Source: an uncultured Saprospiraceae bacterium (GTDB lineage: Bacteria > Bacteroidota > Bacteroidia > Chitinophagales > Saprospiraceae). Taken from it: a stretch of DNA of 37,377 nt. Both the position numbers and the translations under genes were made by a program. Below, piece by piece: positions 9,088-18,979 of the stretch. The notes under the pieces are model-generated. The model was not told the DNA's origin, ran no database searches, and saw nothing but the letters and a program-made list of their open reading frames with translations. Position 1 is the stretch's first letter; each line of letters begins with the position of its first letter. The DNA is taken from contig CALAJP010000068.1 of NCBI GenBank assembly GCA_937922815.1, forward strand, positions 1-37,377, written 5' to 3'.

Positions 9088-9756
9088 TTAATCTATACTT
9101 GTAATGGTATGATTATTAATTTGTTCAAAACTTCTTCTTTCGTACTCTTTAAATACGGAATTTTTTTGCTCTTTGTTTAGCGTTGGGTTGTCATCATAAT
9201 GACCCGCAGCTTTCTTTTGGCGATAGGCCTCGTACAAACTTACGGCACAAGCAACGGATACGTTTAAGCTTTGAGCCATTCCAACTTGTGGTATATAGAA
9301 ATTATGGTCAGAAATTTTAAGAAATTCATCAGAAAGCCCATCTGCTTCGTTTCCGAATGCCAAGGCTATGGTTTGATTTTTAAAATCTATATCGTGTAAA
9401 GTTTGAGGATTCTGTTGGTCAAAGTGAGCTGCAACTATTAAATCATATTTTTTGCGAACAGCATCAATACAATTTTCTAAATTATTATATAAATGAACAT
9501 CAACCCACTTTCGCGTTCCTTTACTGGTTCTTTTCCCTAAAATCATGCTTTCTCTCTGCAAGTTAGGCTCAGTATAAACTACATAGATTTCTAATAATCC
9601 AACAGAATCAGCAGACCTTAGAATAGCACTAATATTGTGGGGATCTTGAATGTTTTCCAAAATAATGGTAACATTCGATTGTCTTTGGTCTGCGACTGAT
9701 AAAAATTTCTTTTTTCTTGAAGGAGTAAGCTCTTTTTTCTTTTTTTCTGCCATCAA
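9088..9756 (-). CDS. SpoU/TrmH family RNA 2'-O-methyltransferase
   Basis: A SPOUT-fold (trefoil-knot) enzyme that methylates ribose 2'-OH in tRNA or rRNA. The three SpoU motifs are visible: motif 1 ENIQDPHNISAILRSADSVG at about residues 34-53, motif 2 IALAFGNEADGLSDE near 130-145, and motif 3 IPQVGMAQSLNVSVACAVSL near 156-175. The segment GKRTSKGTRKWVDV resembles TrmH, the tRNA Gm18 methyltransferase, and the 222-aa length also fits. rRNA specificity (RlmB-like) is less likely because the N-terminal substrate-binding domain of that group is absent. The gene is 14 bases downstream of the lipoprotein gene, in the guaA run. The start may be either of two adjacent ATG codons. Confidence 0.9.
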   Translation of the reverse strand: MMAEKKKKELTPSRKKKFLSVADQRQSNVTIILENIQDPHNISAILRSADSVGLLEIYVVYTEPNLQRESMILGKRTSKGTRKWVDVHLYNNLENCIDAVRKKYDLIVAAHFDQQNPQTLHDIDFKNQTIALAFGNEADGLSDEFLKISDHNFYIPQVGMAQSLNVSVACAVSLYEAYRQKKAAGHYDDNPTLNKEQKNSVFKEYERRSFEQINNHTITSID

Positions 9757-9770
9757 TTCTTGTGAATAAA

Positions 9771-11150
9771 TTATCGTATAGGTTGAAATTTATAATCCAT
9801 ATATTTAAGAATATGGACTTTTTTATTCTCCATAAAATTACTCCCATTTCTAGTGTCGCCTTCGTTCTGGAGATTAATATCAATATCCATTAAGGGCAAA
9901 TGAGTCAATTTTTTTGTAAAATTATTGGGAGTATCTAAGTAGTTTTTTACAACCTGATACGTTAAATCATAACCTTTAAGTGCATATTTGTTAGGTTCTG
10001 TACCGTATTTATGGAAATAATTTTGTCTAAAACTTTGCACCGAAGGGTTGTACAAATCCAAAAAATACTCAGCGCTTAAATGTAAATTGAGGTCAGTAAA
10101 GTTATCAAAGGTCAGTTTTTCCATTTCAAGCCATTGAGGCATACCGAAAAGAACAATTTTTGCATTTTTTGCATTTTTTTCAATTCTAACAACTCGCATT
10201 ACTTCTTCTAAGAAATCCACATCGGACCATGAAGGAACGATAAAACATTTAGAACTATTTTGACGAATCAATTCGGCTATATTTATTTCCCCAGGGAAAT
10301 TAACGATTAATTCTTGTATTCGACCTGTTGTACCAGGAATACTTTGGTTTGCTCTTCTAAAGTTTTGGATACGTTTAACTTCAGAACTTTTATTTTTTAC
10401 TACAACGATAATGTCTTCTGGAGAAAAAGTTTTTCGAGCTTCTTTAATAATTGCCAAACAATGAGAGTCAAAAGAAGGGTTGAGTTGAATAACCTTATTG
10501 TCCGTATTTCCCAAATTGCTGAGAGAAATAGCAGGGTTTATAGTCGAAATATAAACGTTAGGTTTGTTATAAATAGAGTTAATAGTTCGTGTTCCGACAC
10601 CTCCTATTAGCAAATCATACTTTGTTAAACCATTATAAAACTGTTCAGAAGTATTGGTTTTAGAGTCGAGAATTTCGACATTAGCAGTATAACCTTGGTT
10701 AGATAATTCTTCCAAAGCCATTTTAGCTCCAGCATAATAAGTTAATGCAAGTTGAGCTTTTCTAGGGATTGAATTTGAATTTGTATTGAATTCTTGACCA
10801 TTAAAAGGTAGAAGAATAGCAATATTATTACCAAAAGTGCCTGTATTTGTACTTGTCGAAGTATTCTCAGAAGGAATGGTATTCGTAGATGAATTTTCAA
10901 AAACTTGACCTTCATTTTTATAACGAATAACTTCTGCTTTTTCATCAATATCAGTAACTGTTTCGTATTGTCCAGTTTCTGGGTTATACCTTTTTTTAGG
11001 TAATTTACCTTGGCTACTACTTTGATTAGAATTAGAAGCAGTTTTGGTAGTTCCACAACTGAAAAGTACAAGACTAGATAATAATAGAAGGCAAAACAAT
11101 TTTATGTTATTCCCATTCAATAGTTGCTGGCGGTTTTGTGCTAATATCAT
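9771..11150 (-). CDS. Lipoprotein with periplasmic-binding-protein fold
   Basis: A 459-aa exported lipoprotein: hydrophobic core [15 protein letters not shown], with Cys32 as lipidation site. A low-complexity Ser/Thr/Asn linker (about residues 36-105) follows, and then a domain resembling the leucine-binding-protein fold (Peripla_BP_6), starting IAILLPFNG and continuing through [16 protein letters not shown]. No permease or ATPase genes are nearby, so a transport role is not supported. Related folds also occur in envelope proteins that regulate peptidoglycan synthesis (LpoA-like), which is only a possibility here. The only ATG start lies inside guaA, giving a 44-bp overlap in another frame and an unusually long n-region of 16 residues. 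A downstream TTG codon is an alternative start. Confidence 0.8.
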   Translation of the reverse strand: MILAQNRQQLLNGNNIKLFCLLLLSSLVLFSCGTTKTASNSNQSSSQGKLPKKRYNPETGQYETVTDIDEKAEVIRYKNEGQVFENSSTNTIPSENTSTSTNTGTFGNNIAILLPFNGQEFNTNSNSIPRKAQLALTYYAGAKMALEELSNQGYTANVEILDSKTNTSEQFYNGLTKYDLLIGGVGTRTINSIYNKPNVYISTINPAISLSNLGNTDNKVIQLNPSFDSHCLAIIKEARKTFSPEDIIVVVKNKSSEVKRIQNFRRANQSIPGTTGRIQELIVNFPGEINIAELIRQNSSKCFIVPSWSDVDFLEEVMRVVRIEKNAKNAKIVLFGMPQWLEMEKLTFDNFTDLNLHLSAEYFLDLYNPSVQSFRQNYFHKYGTEPNKYALKGYDLTYQVVKNYLDTPNNFTKKLTHLPLMDIDINLQNEGDTRNGSNFMENKKVHILKYMDYKFQPIR

Positions 11151-12645
11151 AAACGACTCTGTTTATTCCTTTTACGTTATTAATTATTTCATTAGATATT
11201 TTACCTAATATTTCATAAGGTATGTTAGACCATTCTGCAGTCATGCCATCGGTGGAGCTTACGGCCCGTAGAGCAACACACTGTTCGTACGTTCTTTCAT
11301 CTCCCATAACGCCTACAGACTTTATTGGTAATAGAATTGTTCCTGCTTGCCAAATATTGTCATACCACCCAGATTCTTTTAAGTTTTGGATATAAATATG
11401 ATCAGCTTCTTGCAAAATTCTAACTCTTTCTGGTGTAATGTCTCCTAAAATTCGAATGGCTAACCCTGGTCCTGGGAAAGGATGTCGCTGCAATATTTTA
11501 GGGTCAATATTCATTGATGCACCAACTCTTCTCACTTCATCTTTGAATAACATTCTAAGTGGTTCGATAACTTTAAGCCCCATTTTTTCGGGTAAGCCAC
11601 CGACATTATGATGAGATTTTATAGTAACTGAAGGCCCATGAACAGAAACAGATTCAATAACGTCAGGGTAAATTGTTCCTTGCCCCAACCATTTCATATT
11701 ATCATACTTTTTAGCATGTTCGTCAAACACATCTATAAAGCTTTTTCCGATTACTTTTCTCTTTCCTTCAGGATCAGAAATACCATTCAGCCTATCATAA
11801 AATAATTGTTTGGCATCTACTCCTGTAATATTTAGCCCCATGCCTTCATAAGAGGCAAGCACTTCTTCGTATTCATTTTTACGTAATAACCCATTATCAA
11901 TAAAGAAACAATGAAGTTTACTTCCTATAGCTTTGTGAAGAAGCATCGCTCCAACTGTAGAGTCAACACCACCAGAAAGTGCCATTAATACTTGGTCGTC
12001 ACCTAATTGTTTTTTTAATTGACTAACGGTCTGTTCTACAAAAGCATCAGGTGTCCAAGAACCAGAACATGAGCAAGTTCCGACAATAAAGTTTTTAATA
12101 ATTTGTAATCCATCTAACGAATGAGTTACTTCTGGATGGAATTGTAACCCAAAAATAGGGTGTTCAAACGCACCTTTTTTTGACTGATAGGCAGCAATAG
12201 GAATAGAAGGCGTACTAGCCGTAATTTCGAATTGATCCGATAGTCCCAAGATAGAATCACCATGAGACATCCAAACCTGTGAACCACTTTCTAAACCTTC
12301 AAATAATGGAGAATCCGTCGTGTTAGAAAGCGTAGATTTTCCATACTCTCTTTTATTAGATGTTTCTACTCTTCCTCCATTGTGTTTAGCTACCCACTGT
12401 GCACCATAACAAATGGCTAAAATTGGTTTGGTGTTCACATATTTTTGCCAATCAAACTGAAGAGCTTCTGGTTGATTAACAGAAAATGGACTACCCGAAA
12501 GAATTATACCTTTTACCGTATCATCAATAACAGGCTTTGCATTAAAAGGTACAATTTCGCTATAAACATTTAGTTCTCTTACTCTTCTAGCAATTAATTG
12601 CGTGTATTGAGAACCGAAATCAAAAATTATTATTTTTTCAGCCAT
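11107..12645 (-). CDS. guaA: GMP synthase (glutamine-hydrolysing)
   Basis: Converts XMP to GMP with ATP and glutamine, the last step of guanine nucleotide synthesis. The N-terminal class I amidotransferase domain shows the catalytic triad: Cys79 in AICYGAQ, and His170 and Glu172 in [10 protein letters not shown]. The ATP pyrophosphatase domain has the P-loop SGGVDS at residues 224-229. The C-terminal dimerisation domain contains [14 protein letters not shown] and ends KPPATIEWE. The 512-aa length is normal. The gene is 44 bases after the YfhO-family gene. A -7 box TACCTTTG occurs at 12679-12672, but its -33 element is poorly spaced. guaB is not adjacent. Confidence 0.98.
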   Translation of the reverse strand: MAEKIIIFDFGSQYTQLIARRVRELNVYSEIVPFNAKPVIDDTVKGIILSGSPFSVNQPEALQFDWQKYVNTKPILAICYGAQWVAKHNGGRVETSNKREYGKSTLSNTTDSPLFEGLESGSQVWMSHGDSILGLSDQFEITASTPSIPIAAYQSKKGAFEHPIFGLQFHPEVTHSLDGLQIIKNFIVGTCSCSGSWTPDAFVEQTVSQLKKQLGDDQVLMALSGGVDSTVGAMLLHKAIGSKLHCFFIDNGLLRKNEYEEVLASYEGMGLNITGVDAKQLFYDRLNGISDPEGKRKVIGKSFIDVFDEHAKKYDNMKWLGQGTIYPDVIESVSVHGPSVTIKSHHNVGGLPEKMGLKVIEPLRMLFKDEVRRVGASMNIDPKILQRHPFPGPGLAIRILGDITPERVRILQEADHIYIQNLKESGWYDNIWQAGTILLPIKSVGVMGDERTYEQCVALRAVSSTDGMTAEWSNIPYEILGKISNEIINNVKGINRVVYDISTKPPATIEWE

Positions 12646-12689
12646 GAAAACCTAATTTTAATAGTGAGCTGCAAAGGTAAAAAAATTAT

Positions 12690-15149
12690 CTAAGCAAGTT
12701 CTTTCTTTTTGTATTCCATAAACAACCAATATCCAAATCCAAGCACAAATAAAATACTCAAACCGTAATTGAAATATTTTCCAATAACATAACTATTCGG
12801 TTTGAATTTGAAAACTAGTTTGTGCTTACCTGCAGGTAATTGTAATCCTCGGATTAAATAATTCGCTTTAAAAAATCCATTTTCGATTTCTTCACCATCC
12901 AAAAATACTTTCCATCCGTTAGCGGGAGGGTAGTAAATTTCTGAAAAAAGAGCAACTCTATCTTGTGATAAATTATATTCATATTCCATGTTGTCAGGAA
13001 TATAATTGGTTAGGCGAATATTATCATTAGGATTAGCAGTAGTGTTAGTAGAACTAATAAAATTGGCAAATTTTTGCTGAACAACTGCTGTTTTTGCAGG
13101 GTCAATAGTTGCTAATGAATTTAGTTCAGTATCGGCATCTTCAACGAAATTTACATTTTCAACAAACCATGCATTCCCCAAAGCTTCAGGAAGGCGATTA
13201 GGTTGATTTTTATTTTGAATAATGTATTTTGTATTCAACATTCCCAATAAATTCAAATGTTCACTAAATACATATCGTCTTTTTTCTTTATCTAAAATAT
13301 ATTTATCCGCAAATTCTTGATAAATCATAAGTTTTGCGTAGTGATATCCACCTATACTTTTGTGATACGCACTTGCATCTGCCGTTGAAAGTGGATTTCC
13401 TCTAGCTAAATCCAATACCCTATAATGAGGGTCAGTATCTTTTAGAATGATGTCGTCAGCAGGTAGCTTTGTAGGAAGTTTATAGACATCTGAGGCTTTC
13501 TTTGTATAACTTTTATCGGTGATATATCTATTGGTAACACTAACGTTATCCGCAAGAGCAATTAACCCAATAATCAACAATGCGTAATTAGCCTTTAGTT
13601 TTTCAGTGCAATATGCGTAACATAATGCAGCCGCTAATAAGAATAGCCCCGCAGAGCGAAGTAAATCCGTTTTAGCAATACTTAATCGTTGTTCGTATAT
13701 TAAGTCAAATAACTCATTTAATGCTGGAATTTGAGCAGAAAGAGCAGCATCTCCTTTTAGTGCAGGAACGGTCATGAAAAGTAATGAAAATGCAAAAACA
13801 AGAATACCAAGCATAGCAATTGACCCTTTTTTGAGGGCATCCAGTTTTTCTTGTTTATTTAATTCCTTATCATAGAAAAACTTCATAATACTTAGTCCTG
13901 CAGCAATTACGATTAGCGATTCAATCATATTTAAGCAGCTACTGGTATCTCTAAATTTGTTATAATAAGGAAAGTTTTCAAACATAAATGTATTGAATCC
14001 TTTAAAGTAAGGTCCCCATGATAAAGCCATCATCATTAATATTGAAGCCCAAATCCAAAGGAAACTTTTATCTTTAGTAACGAAAAGACCTAAGACTCCG
14101 AAAAATACTAATATAATTCCGAGATATAAGGGGCCTGAAGAGAATTGTTTTTGTCCCCAGTAAGTCGTAGTTATTTGAGCAACTTGTTGAGCTTGTTGTT
14201 GTGAAATTTTACCCGATTGCATTAATTGGTAGAATTTCTTAGAAACAGGGTTTGATCTATCACTAACCATAGCATTAGACTTCCCTCCAGTATAATCAGC
14301 CGCAAGCATTGATAAAGATTCCATTTTTCCAGGACTCCATGCAAAAACGTAATCATAGTCTAAACCATCTTGTTTTTCCTTAGATTTTAGTTCGGACTTA
14401 CCTCGAATGGTATGTTTTGAGTATTCATATGTAGGCCCAAATCGTTGATAATTGATAAGAATACCAAAAAGAGCAGCTGCGATAAATAAACCACTCGATT
14501 TTAAAAAGGTAGTATAATCTTTAGATTTTGAAAGTTGATAGAACTGATAGATTCCGAAAAAGAAAAAGAAAAATATACAGTAATATAGTATCTGATAATG
14601 CCCATAAAGTATCCCCGAACTCCAGGCGACTGCACTAAATAGGAAATTCCCCAAACTAGGTTTTTTAAATAATGCAATTAATGTAGTAAGGATGGGGACA
14701 ATAAAAATCATGGTTAAATTCTTATTGAAATGCCCAGCTTCCATTAATAGTATATTGTAACACATCCCACCATAAATCAGTGCTAAAACGGTACTTATCT
14801 TGTAGTCAATTTTGATAGTTAATAAACCTAAATAGGTCATTAACATAGCTAAAAAGGTTATGAAATAGGGTCCACCAGATAAAATACTACTGACTAATGA
14901 ATAGTTTTTCTCTATTACATGTTTATTTATAGGAGGTTTGATCATAGTAGTTGGCATACCACCAAATAGCGAATTAGTCCAGTAGATTCCCTCGAATTTT
15001 TTCGCTTCTATTTGATTCCAACTGCCTGTTTGAACATCATGTATTGGAAAACTTTTTCCTTCAAAGACGATAGGTCTTAAGATAAAAGCGGCTACTATAA
15101 GGAAAAGAACTACAGGAATAGCTTGAATTAATATTTTTTTAAAGTTCAT
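12690..15149 (-). CDS. YfhO-family polytopic membrane protein
   Basis: An 819-aa protein with an N-terminal helix (about residues 7-28), a periplasmic loop, and then about a dozen further membrane segments up to roughly residue 530. A large C-terminal extracytoplasmic region follows, and a last helix lies just before the tail WLFMEYKKKEL. The order and segments such as FEGKSFPIHDVQ, AEIYYPPANGWKVFLDGEEI and LPAGKHKLVFKFKP fit the YfhO family. In Bacillus, YfhO is implicated in glycosylation of lipoteichoic acid. Family members have a GT-C-like topology, so transfer of sugar from a lipid carrier is plausible but not shown here. It follows a GT2 gene by 34 bases, which supports an envelope-glycan role. 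Confidence 0.85.
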   Translation of the reverse strand: MNFKKILIQAIPVVLFLIVAAFILRPIVFEGKSFPIHDVQTGSWNQIEAKKFEGIYWTNSLFGGMPTTMIKPPINKHVIEKNYSLVSSILSGGPYFITFLAMLMTYLGLLTIKIDYKISTVLALIYGGMCYNILLMEAGHFNKNLTMIFIVPILTTLIALFKKPSLGNFLFSAVAWSSGILYGHYQILYYCIFFFFFFGIYQFYQLSKSKDYTTFLKSSGLFIAAALFGILINYQRFGPTYEYSKHTIRGKSELKSKEKQDGLDYDYVFAWSPGKMESLSMLAADYTGGKSNAMVSDRSNPVSKKFYQLMQSGKISQQQAQQVAQITTTYWGQKQFSSGPLYLGIILVFFGVLGLFVTKDKSFLWIWASILMMMALSWGPYFKGFNTFMFENFPYYNKFRDTSSCLNMIESLIVIAAGLSIMKFFYDKELNKQEKLDALKKGSIAMLGILVFAFSLLFMTVPALKGDAALSAQIPALNELFDLIYEQRLSIAKTDLLRSAGLFLLAAALCYAYCTEKLKANYALLIIGLIALADNVSVTNRYITDKSYTKKASDVYKLPTKLPADDIILKDTDPHYRVLDLARGNPLSTADASAYHKSIGGYHYAKLMIYQEFADKYILDKEKRRYVFSEHLNLLGMLNTKYIIQNKNQPNRLPEALGNAWFVENVNFVEDADTELNSLATIDPAKTAVVQQKFANFISSTNTTANPNDNIRLTNYIPDNMEYEYNLSQDRVALFSEIYYPPANGWKVFLDGEEIENGFFKANYLIRGLQLPAGKHKLVFKFKPNSYVIGKYFNYGLSILFVLGFGYWLFMEYKKKELA

Positions 15150-15183
15150 TTGTTATTGGTTTTTGAACAAATAAATGTAAAAT

Positions 15184-15918
15184 TCAGTTTTTATAATTGA
15201 TTAGTATGTTAAAATGGGCAATCGATGTTTTTAGAAAACCAAACTGTTCATTAAGAATTTTCCATCTTTCTAACCACGATTTTTTTCTTGCATCGGTAGA
15301 AACACCACCTTCTAAAAAATAGGTGTAAGTTTCATCTGCAAAAAAAACATTTTTTACTTTTTTCATTATTTTAATAGACCACTCCAAGTCAGCAGATATT
15401 TGCCAACGATCCTCTTCAAAAGGCATTACTAATTCTAATTTAGGAATCATTGCTTGGTGGCAAATTACGCTACCTTTTAAAAAACTTTCTGCTGAAAGAG
15501 ATTGAGCATCAGGAGTGATTTTATGCCATGAGGATAAATGCCCATTTTCGTCAATTCTTTCGGCTTTTGCATATAAAAAATCTTTTCCTGCACCATTCTT
15601 CATAAATTCAGTCAGGTTGAAATTTTCATTAATCACATCTCCTGCATTCATAAAATTTATATAATCACCCGTAGCACAAGCTATGCCTTTGTTCATGGCA
15701 TGGTACAAATTTTTATCTTTCTCGGAAATAATGGTAGCAATTTCAGATTTATACTTATTGACTATATTTAAGGTATTGTCTTTAGATTTTCCATCGATGA
15801 TGATATATTCTAAGTTAGGGTATTTTTGATTAATAACACTTAGAATCGTCTTTTCTACTAATGCTTCTGCATTGTAGGTAACTGTAATAATAGATAACTT
15901 GGGCAAAGCTATTGACAT
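15184..15918 (-). CDS. Glycosyltransferase family 2 (GT-A fold)
   Basis: A 244-aa cytoplasmic transferase that uses a nucleotide sugar. It opens with LSIITVTYNAEALVEKTILSVINQ, followed by LEYIIIDGKSKDNT, the nucleotide-binding start of GT2 enzymes. AMNKGIACATGDYINFMNAGD contains the acidic DxD-position motif, here as NAGD. The second half is shorter than in many members and there is no membrane anchor. It is the first gene of the run with the YfhO-family gene (34 bases apart), so both may decorate the same lipid or envelope glycan. A perfect -7 box TATATTTG is at 15974-15967, but no -33 TTG is visible. Confidence 0.88.
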   Translation of the reverse strand: MSIALPKLSIITVTYNAEALVEKTILSVINQKYPNLEYIIIDGKSKDNTLNIVNKYKSEIATIISEKDKNLYHAMNKGIACATGDYINFMNAGDVINENFNLTEFMKNGAGKDFLYAKAERIDENGHLSSWHKITPDAQSLSAESFLKGSVICHQAMIPKLELVMPFEEDRWQISADLEWSIKIMKKVKNVFFADETYTYFLEGGVSTDARKKSWLERWKILNEQFGFLKTSIAHFNILINYKN

Positions 15919-15966
15919 TGACGGCTAAAGTTTGTTAAAAGTATTGACTTCCTATCGAAAGAATTT

Positions 15967-15974
15967 CAAATATA
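15967..15974 (-). promoter_or_regulatory. Candidate -7 promoter box of the GT2 gene
   Basis: TATATTTG on the minus strand matches TAnnTTTG and lies about 50 bases before the ATG at 15918. No TTG occurs at the expected upstream distance, so this is weak support. Confidence 0.3.
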
Positions 15975-16042
15975 GTATTTTCTATAATGTATTTCTTTAG
16001 ATTAGGATATTGAAACGATAAAATTTAAATTTTGATACAGCA

Positions 16043-17164
16043 TTAAATCTTTAGTTCGAATAAATTACAGTCAATTTCTCCATTTTTTAGTGCTGTCTTG
16101 CTTAAACAAGCAATTCCCGTCTTGCTTTCGACATCATGAGGGCTAATAACCCAAACGGTAGATCCTTGCCAATTGGATTGAAGTGTTTTCGAAAGTTGTC
16201 TATAAAATCGGTCAATGTCGATTAACGTTAACCTTTCGTCATAGGGTGGATTAAGGATTACAATGCTTTTGCCTTCTTCGTTTTCGAATTTATCAAAGTC
16301 TCCTTTACTAATTTCAATGATTTCATCTAAATAAGCAGACATAACATTCGCATTTGAAGCTTTGTATGCTCGGAAGTCTTTGTCAGAACTTCGGATAATA
16401 TGAGATGGCGAACAGATATTCTTTTCTAATTCATTTTTGACTTCATTCCATATTTTAGCATCATAATCATTCCAATATTGTAAACAAAACCTATCTTGAC
16501 GAATGTGTGGAGGTGTTTTGGTAGCAATCATAGCGGCTTCTATGCCTAATGTTGCAGAGCCACACATGGGGTCATAAAAGGGTAATTGACCTTTATATCC
16601 AGATTTTAAAACAATTCCAGCAGCTAAAACTTCATTTAGCGGAGCAGGACCTGAATAAGCACGGTATTTTCGTTGATTTAAAGAAAAACCGCTAGCATCT
16701 AAGTAAATGTTAACATTTTTGTTACTAATATGAAGATGAATTTTGATATCCGTAATTCTAGTATTTACACTGGGTCTTGTTCCTACTTCATCCCGTATCT
16801 TATCAACCAATGCATCTTTAAGCTTTAATCCTGCATATTGCGAATGAGTAAATATAGGTGAGTTGACTACAGAATCAATCGCAAAAGTTTGTCTTGGGGT
16901 TAAGTATTTTGACCAATCTATTTTGTACGCTTTTTGATATAATTCATCTGTGTCATAAGCTTTGAAGGAAGCTATTGGCACTAATATTCTCAATGCGGTA
17001 CGAAGATTAAGAATGGCTTTGTACAAAAAAGCTTGGTTACCTTCGCAAACGACTAACCTTTTCCCTTTCTTAATGACGGTTCCTCCATTTTCGATAATTT
17101 CTTTTTCTAAAATGGGCTCAAGGTTATACAAGGTTTTAATAACCAGCTCTTTGTAATATTTCAT
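16043..17164 (-). CDS. THUMP-domain RNA guanine-N2 methyltransferase (RlmL-like)
   Basis: A 373-aa enzyme expected to methylate guanine N2 in 23S rRNA or tRNA. The N-terminal ferredoxin-like/THUMP region covers about residues 1-160. A linker RKYRAYSGPAPLNEVLAAG comes before the SAM-binding motif YDPMCGSATLGIEAA at 197-211 and the catalytic NPPY at 305-308 (ILNPPYDERL). E. coli RlmL is about 700 aa because it is fused to RlmK. This protein corresponds to the N-terminal half alone, the usual state in Bacteroidota. It lies 13 bases downstream of the M1 peptidase gene and is probably co-transcribed with it. Confidence 0.9.
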   Translation of the reverse strand: MKYYKELVIKTLYNLEPILEKEIIENGGTVIKKGKRLVVCEGNQAFLYKAILNLRTALRILVPIASFKAYDTDELYQKAYKIDWSKYLTPRQTFAIDSVVNSPIFTHSQYAGLKLKDALVDKIRDEVGTRPSVNTRITDIKIHLHISNKNVNIYLDASGFSLNQRKYRAYSGPAPLNEVLAAGIVLKSGYKGQLPFYDPMCGSATLGIEAAMIATKTPPHIRQDRFCLQYWNDYDAKIWNEVKNELEKNICSPSHIIRSSDKDFRAYKASNANVMSAYLDEIIEISKGDFDKFENEEGKSIVILNPPYDERLTLIDIDRFYRQLSKTLQSNWQGSTVWVISPHDVESKTGIACLSKTALKNGEIDCNLFELKI

Positions 17165-17177
17165 GGTTTGGTAGAAT

Positions 17178-18821
17178 TTAATTTAATTCAAAATCGATGT
17201 AAAAATAGCTTTCTGGTAATGAAATTAATCCATTTGGAGGTAGTTTTTCTTTATTCCATTTTTTTGTACTGGGTTCAATCCATATTTTTTCATCATTTAA
17301 CCATAAAAATACGGGCATATCAAAACCATCGATACAGTTTTTCCATCGATACTTAATTTGAGTTCCTGATTTTTTCTTTTTTGTTTTAACTTCTAATATA
17401 GGAACAGTCGTATTTCTTAGGTATTGGTTGAAAAATGGACGAGTGTCTTTATTTAAATTATCGGAAAAAAAGTCAACCACATCTTTGGTGTCCATGTGAC
17501 TTTTTTTGTGGTCGGTATGTAATTTTTTTAATACTTCAAACCATTTTTTATCATCTCCAAGACTATTTCTTAGCGTATGGAGCATCCAAGCTCCTTTATA
17601 GTAATGGTCGCTGGTTCCTTTGTGTTGAAAGTTTACATCTCTTGGCCCAACGATGGGTTGAGTATTTTTAATAAAAGGTCTTTGCGATTCTAAATAAATC
17701 AAAACATCTTTCCATTCATAATGATATTCTACATAAAGAGCTTCCATGTAGGTGGTAAAACTTTCATGAATCCACATATCTGCCAAGTCATTGCAACTGA
17801 TACTATTTCCAAAATATTCGTGACCTGTTTCATGAACAATAATATAGTCCCAATCCATGTATTCTGGAATCATTCCGCCTAAATACCCACGCGTATATTT
17901 ATTACCGTAAGCAATACAACTTTGGTGTTCCATGCCTAAATATGGCGTTTCGACAAGTTTGAAACCATCGTTTGCAAATGGATAAGGACCAAAATAATGT
18001 TCAAAAGCTTCAAGAACGCCTTTCGTTTGACCAAAATGCTTTTTTGCTTTAAACTTATTTTCTTGCAATACATAATAATCCATATCCAACTGTTCTCCAT
18101 TATTCATATTCATAGAATCTTTGAAATGGAAGTAGTCCGCAATATTGACTGAAATATTATAGCTATTAATGGTATTGTTAGTCTGCCATGTCATTTTTCG
18201 TTTTCCATCTTCTAGTTTTTCTTCATGGATTAACCTACCATTACTTACAAAATACAAATCATCAGGAATGGTTGCCGTAAAAATGACTTTTTCGGGTTCG
18301 TCAGAAAGGTGGTCTTTATTAGGAAACCAAAGACTAGCTCCATCTCCTTCACATGCAAGTCCTACCCACGGTTTATTTTGTTTATCGGCACTCCAAACAA
18401 AACCTCCATCCCAAGGGGCACGTTCTGCAATGACAGGACTACCATGATAATACACTTTAATTTCGTTTTGGTTAGGTTCTATATTGATTAAAATAATATC
18501 ACCTTCTCTCGAGTATTCTAATTTTTTATGATTTTGAATAATCGAATCTACTAACATATTTTCATACAAATCCAATTGCATGAAGTTATGTTCTCTATTT
18601 TTCTGATAATTAATACTTACAAAACCTTCAATATTTTTGTTTTCGATATCAAAATTTAAATTAATATCGTATTCTTTTACATCGAACCAGTTTCTATTTT
18701 CATTAAGTGTACCCCGAAGAGTGTCTGCTTTTGTAAATGTTGATTGGGCATTGATTCCTGAAAAAAATAGGATTAAATAACAGATAGTAAAAGAAAAAAA
18801 AGTTTTCATTTGTAAATTCAT
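17178..18821 (-). CDS. Secreted M1-family zinc aminopeptidase
   Basis: A 547-aa metallopeptidase with a signal peptide (hydrophobic core FFSFTICYLILFFSG, likely cleavage after INAQ). The aminopeptidase N-terminal beta domain covers about residues 45-240. The exopeptidase-signature region reads GMEHQS at 296-301, in place of the more usual GxMEN. The zinc site is HETGH (H330, E331, H334), with E353 in WIHESFTTYMEA as the third ligand, so the catalytic site is complete. It lacks the large C-terminal ERAP1-like domain, as in the shorter M1 enzymes of Bacteroidota. An ATG four codons downstream is an alternative start and leaves a cleaner signal peptide. Confidence 0.93.
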   Translation of the reverse strand: MNLQMKTFFSFTICYLILFFSGINAQSTFTKADTLRGTLNENRNWFDVKEYDINLNFDIENKNIEGFVSINYQKNREHNFMQLDLYENMLVDSIIQNHKKLEYSREGDIILINIEPNQNEIKVYYHGSPVIAERAPWDGGFVWSADKQNKPWVGLACEGDGASLWFPNKDHLSDEPEKVIFTATIPDDLYFVSNGRLIHEEKLEDGKRKMTWQTNNTINSYNISVNIADYFHFKDSMNMNNGEQLDMDYYVLQENKFKAKKHFGQTKGVLEAFEHYFGPYPFANDGFKLVETPYLGMEHQSCIAYGNKYTRGYLGGMIPEYMDWDYIIVHETGHEYFGNSISCNDLADMWIHESFTTYMEALYVEYHYEWKDVLIYLESQRPFIKNTQPIVGPRDVNFQHKGTSDHYYKGAWMLHTLRNSLGDDKKWFEVLKKLHTDHKKSHMDTKDVVDFFSDNLNKDTRPFFNQYLRNTTVPILEVKTKKKKSGTQIKYRWKNCIDGFDMPVFLWLNDEKIWIEPSTKKWNKEKLPPNGLISLPESYFYIDFELN

Positions 18822-18880
18822 TTTTTAAAATGTTTGGTTGAGAATTTTTTTTAAAAAAATATCATACCGTAAGTAAGAAT

Positions 18881-18888
18881 CAAAATTA
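18881..18888 (-). promoter_or_regulatory. Candidate -7 box of the M1 peptidase gene
   Basis: TAATTTTG on the minus strand fits TAnnTTTG and lies about 60 bases upstream of the ATG, inside the divergent region 18822-18979. There is no clear -33 element. Confidence 0.35.
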
Positions 18889-18979
18889 ACTATTATTCGT
18901 TTAGAGATAGGGAATATATAAATAAAAATCTATATTTTGGACGATTCAAAGTTCAAAATATTAACAAGTTAAATTCTAT

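Noticed and set aside
18169-18491. Plus-strand frames opposite the M1 peptidase gene
   Set aside because: Antisense shadows of a gene with a complete zinc site; no start or promoter support.
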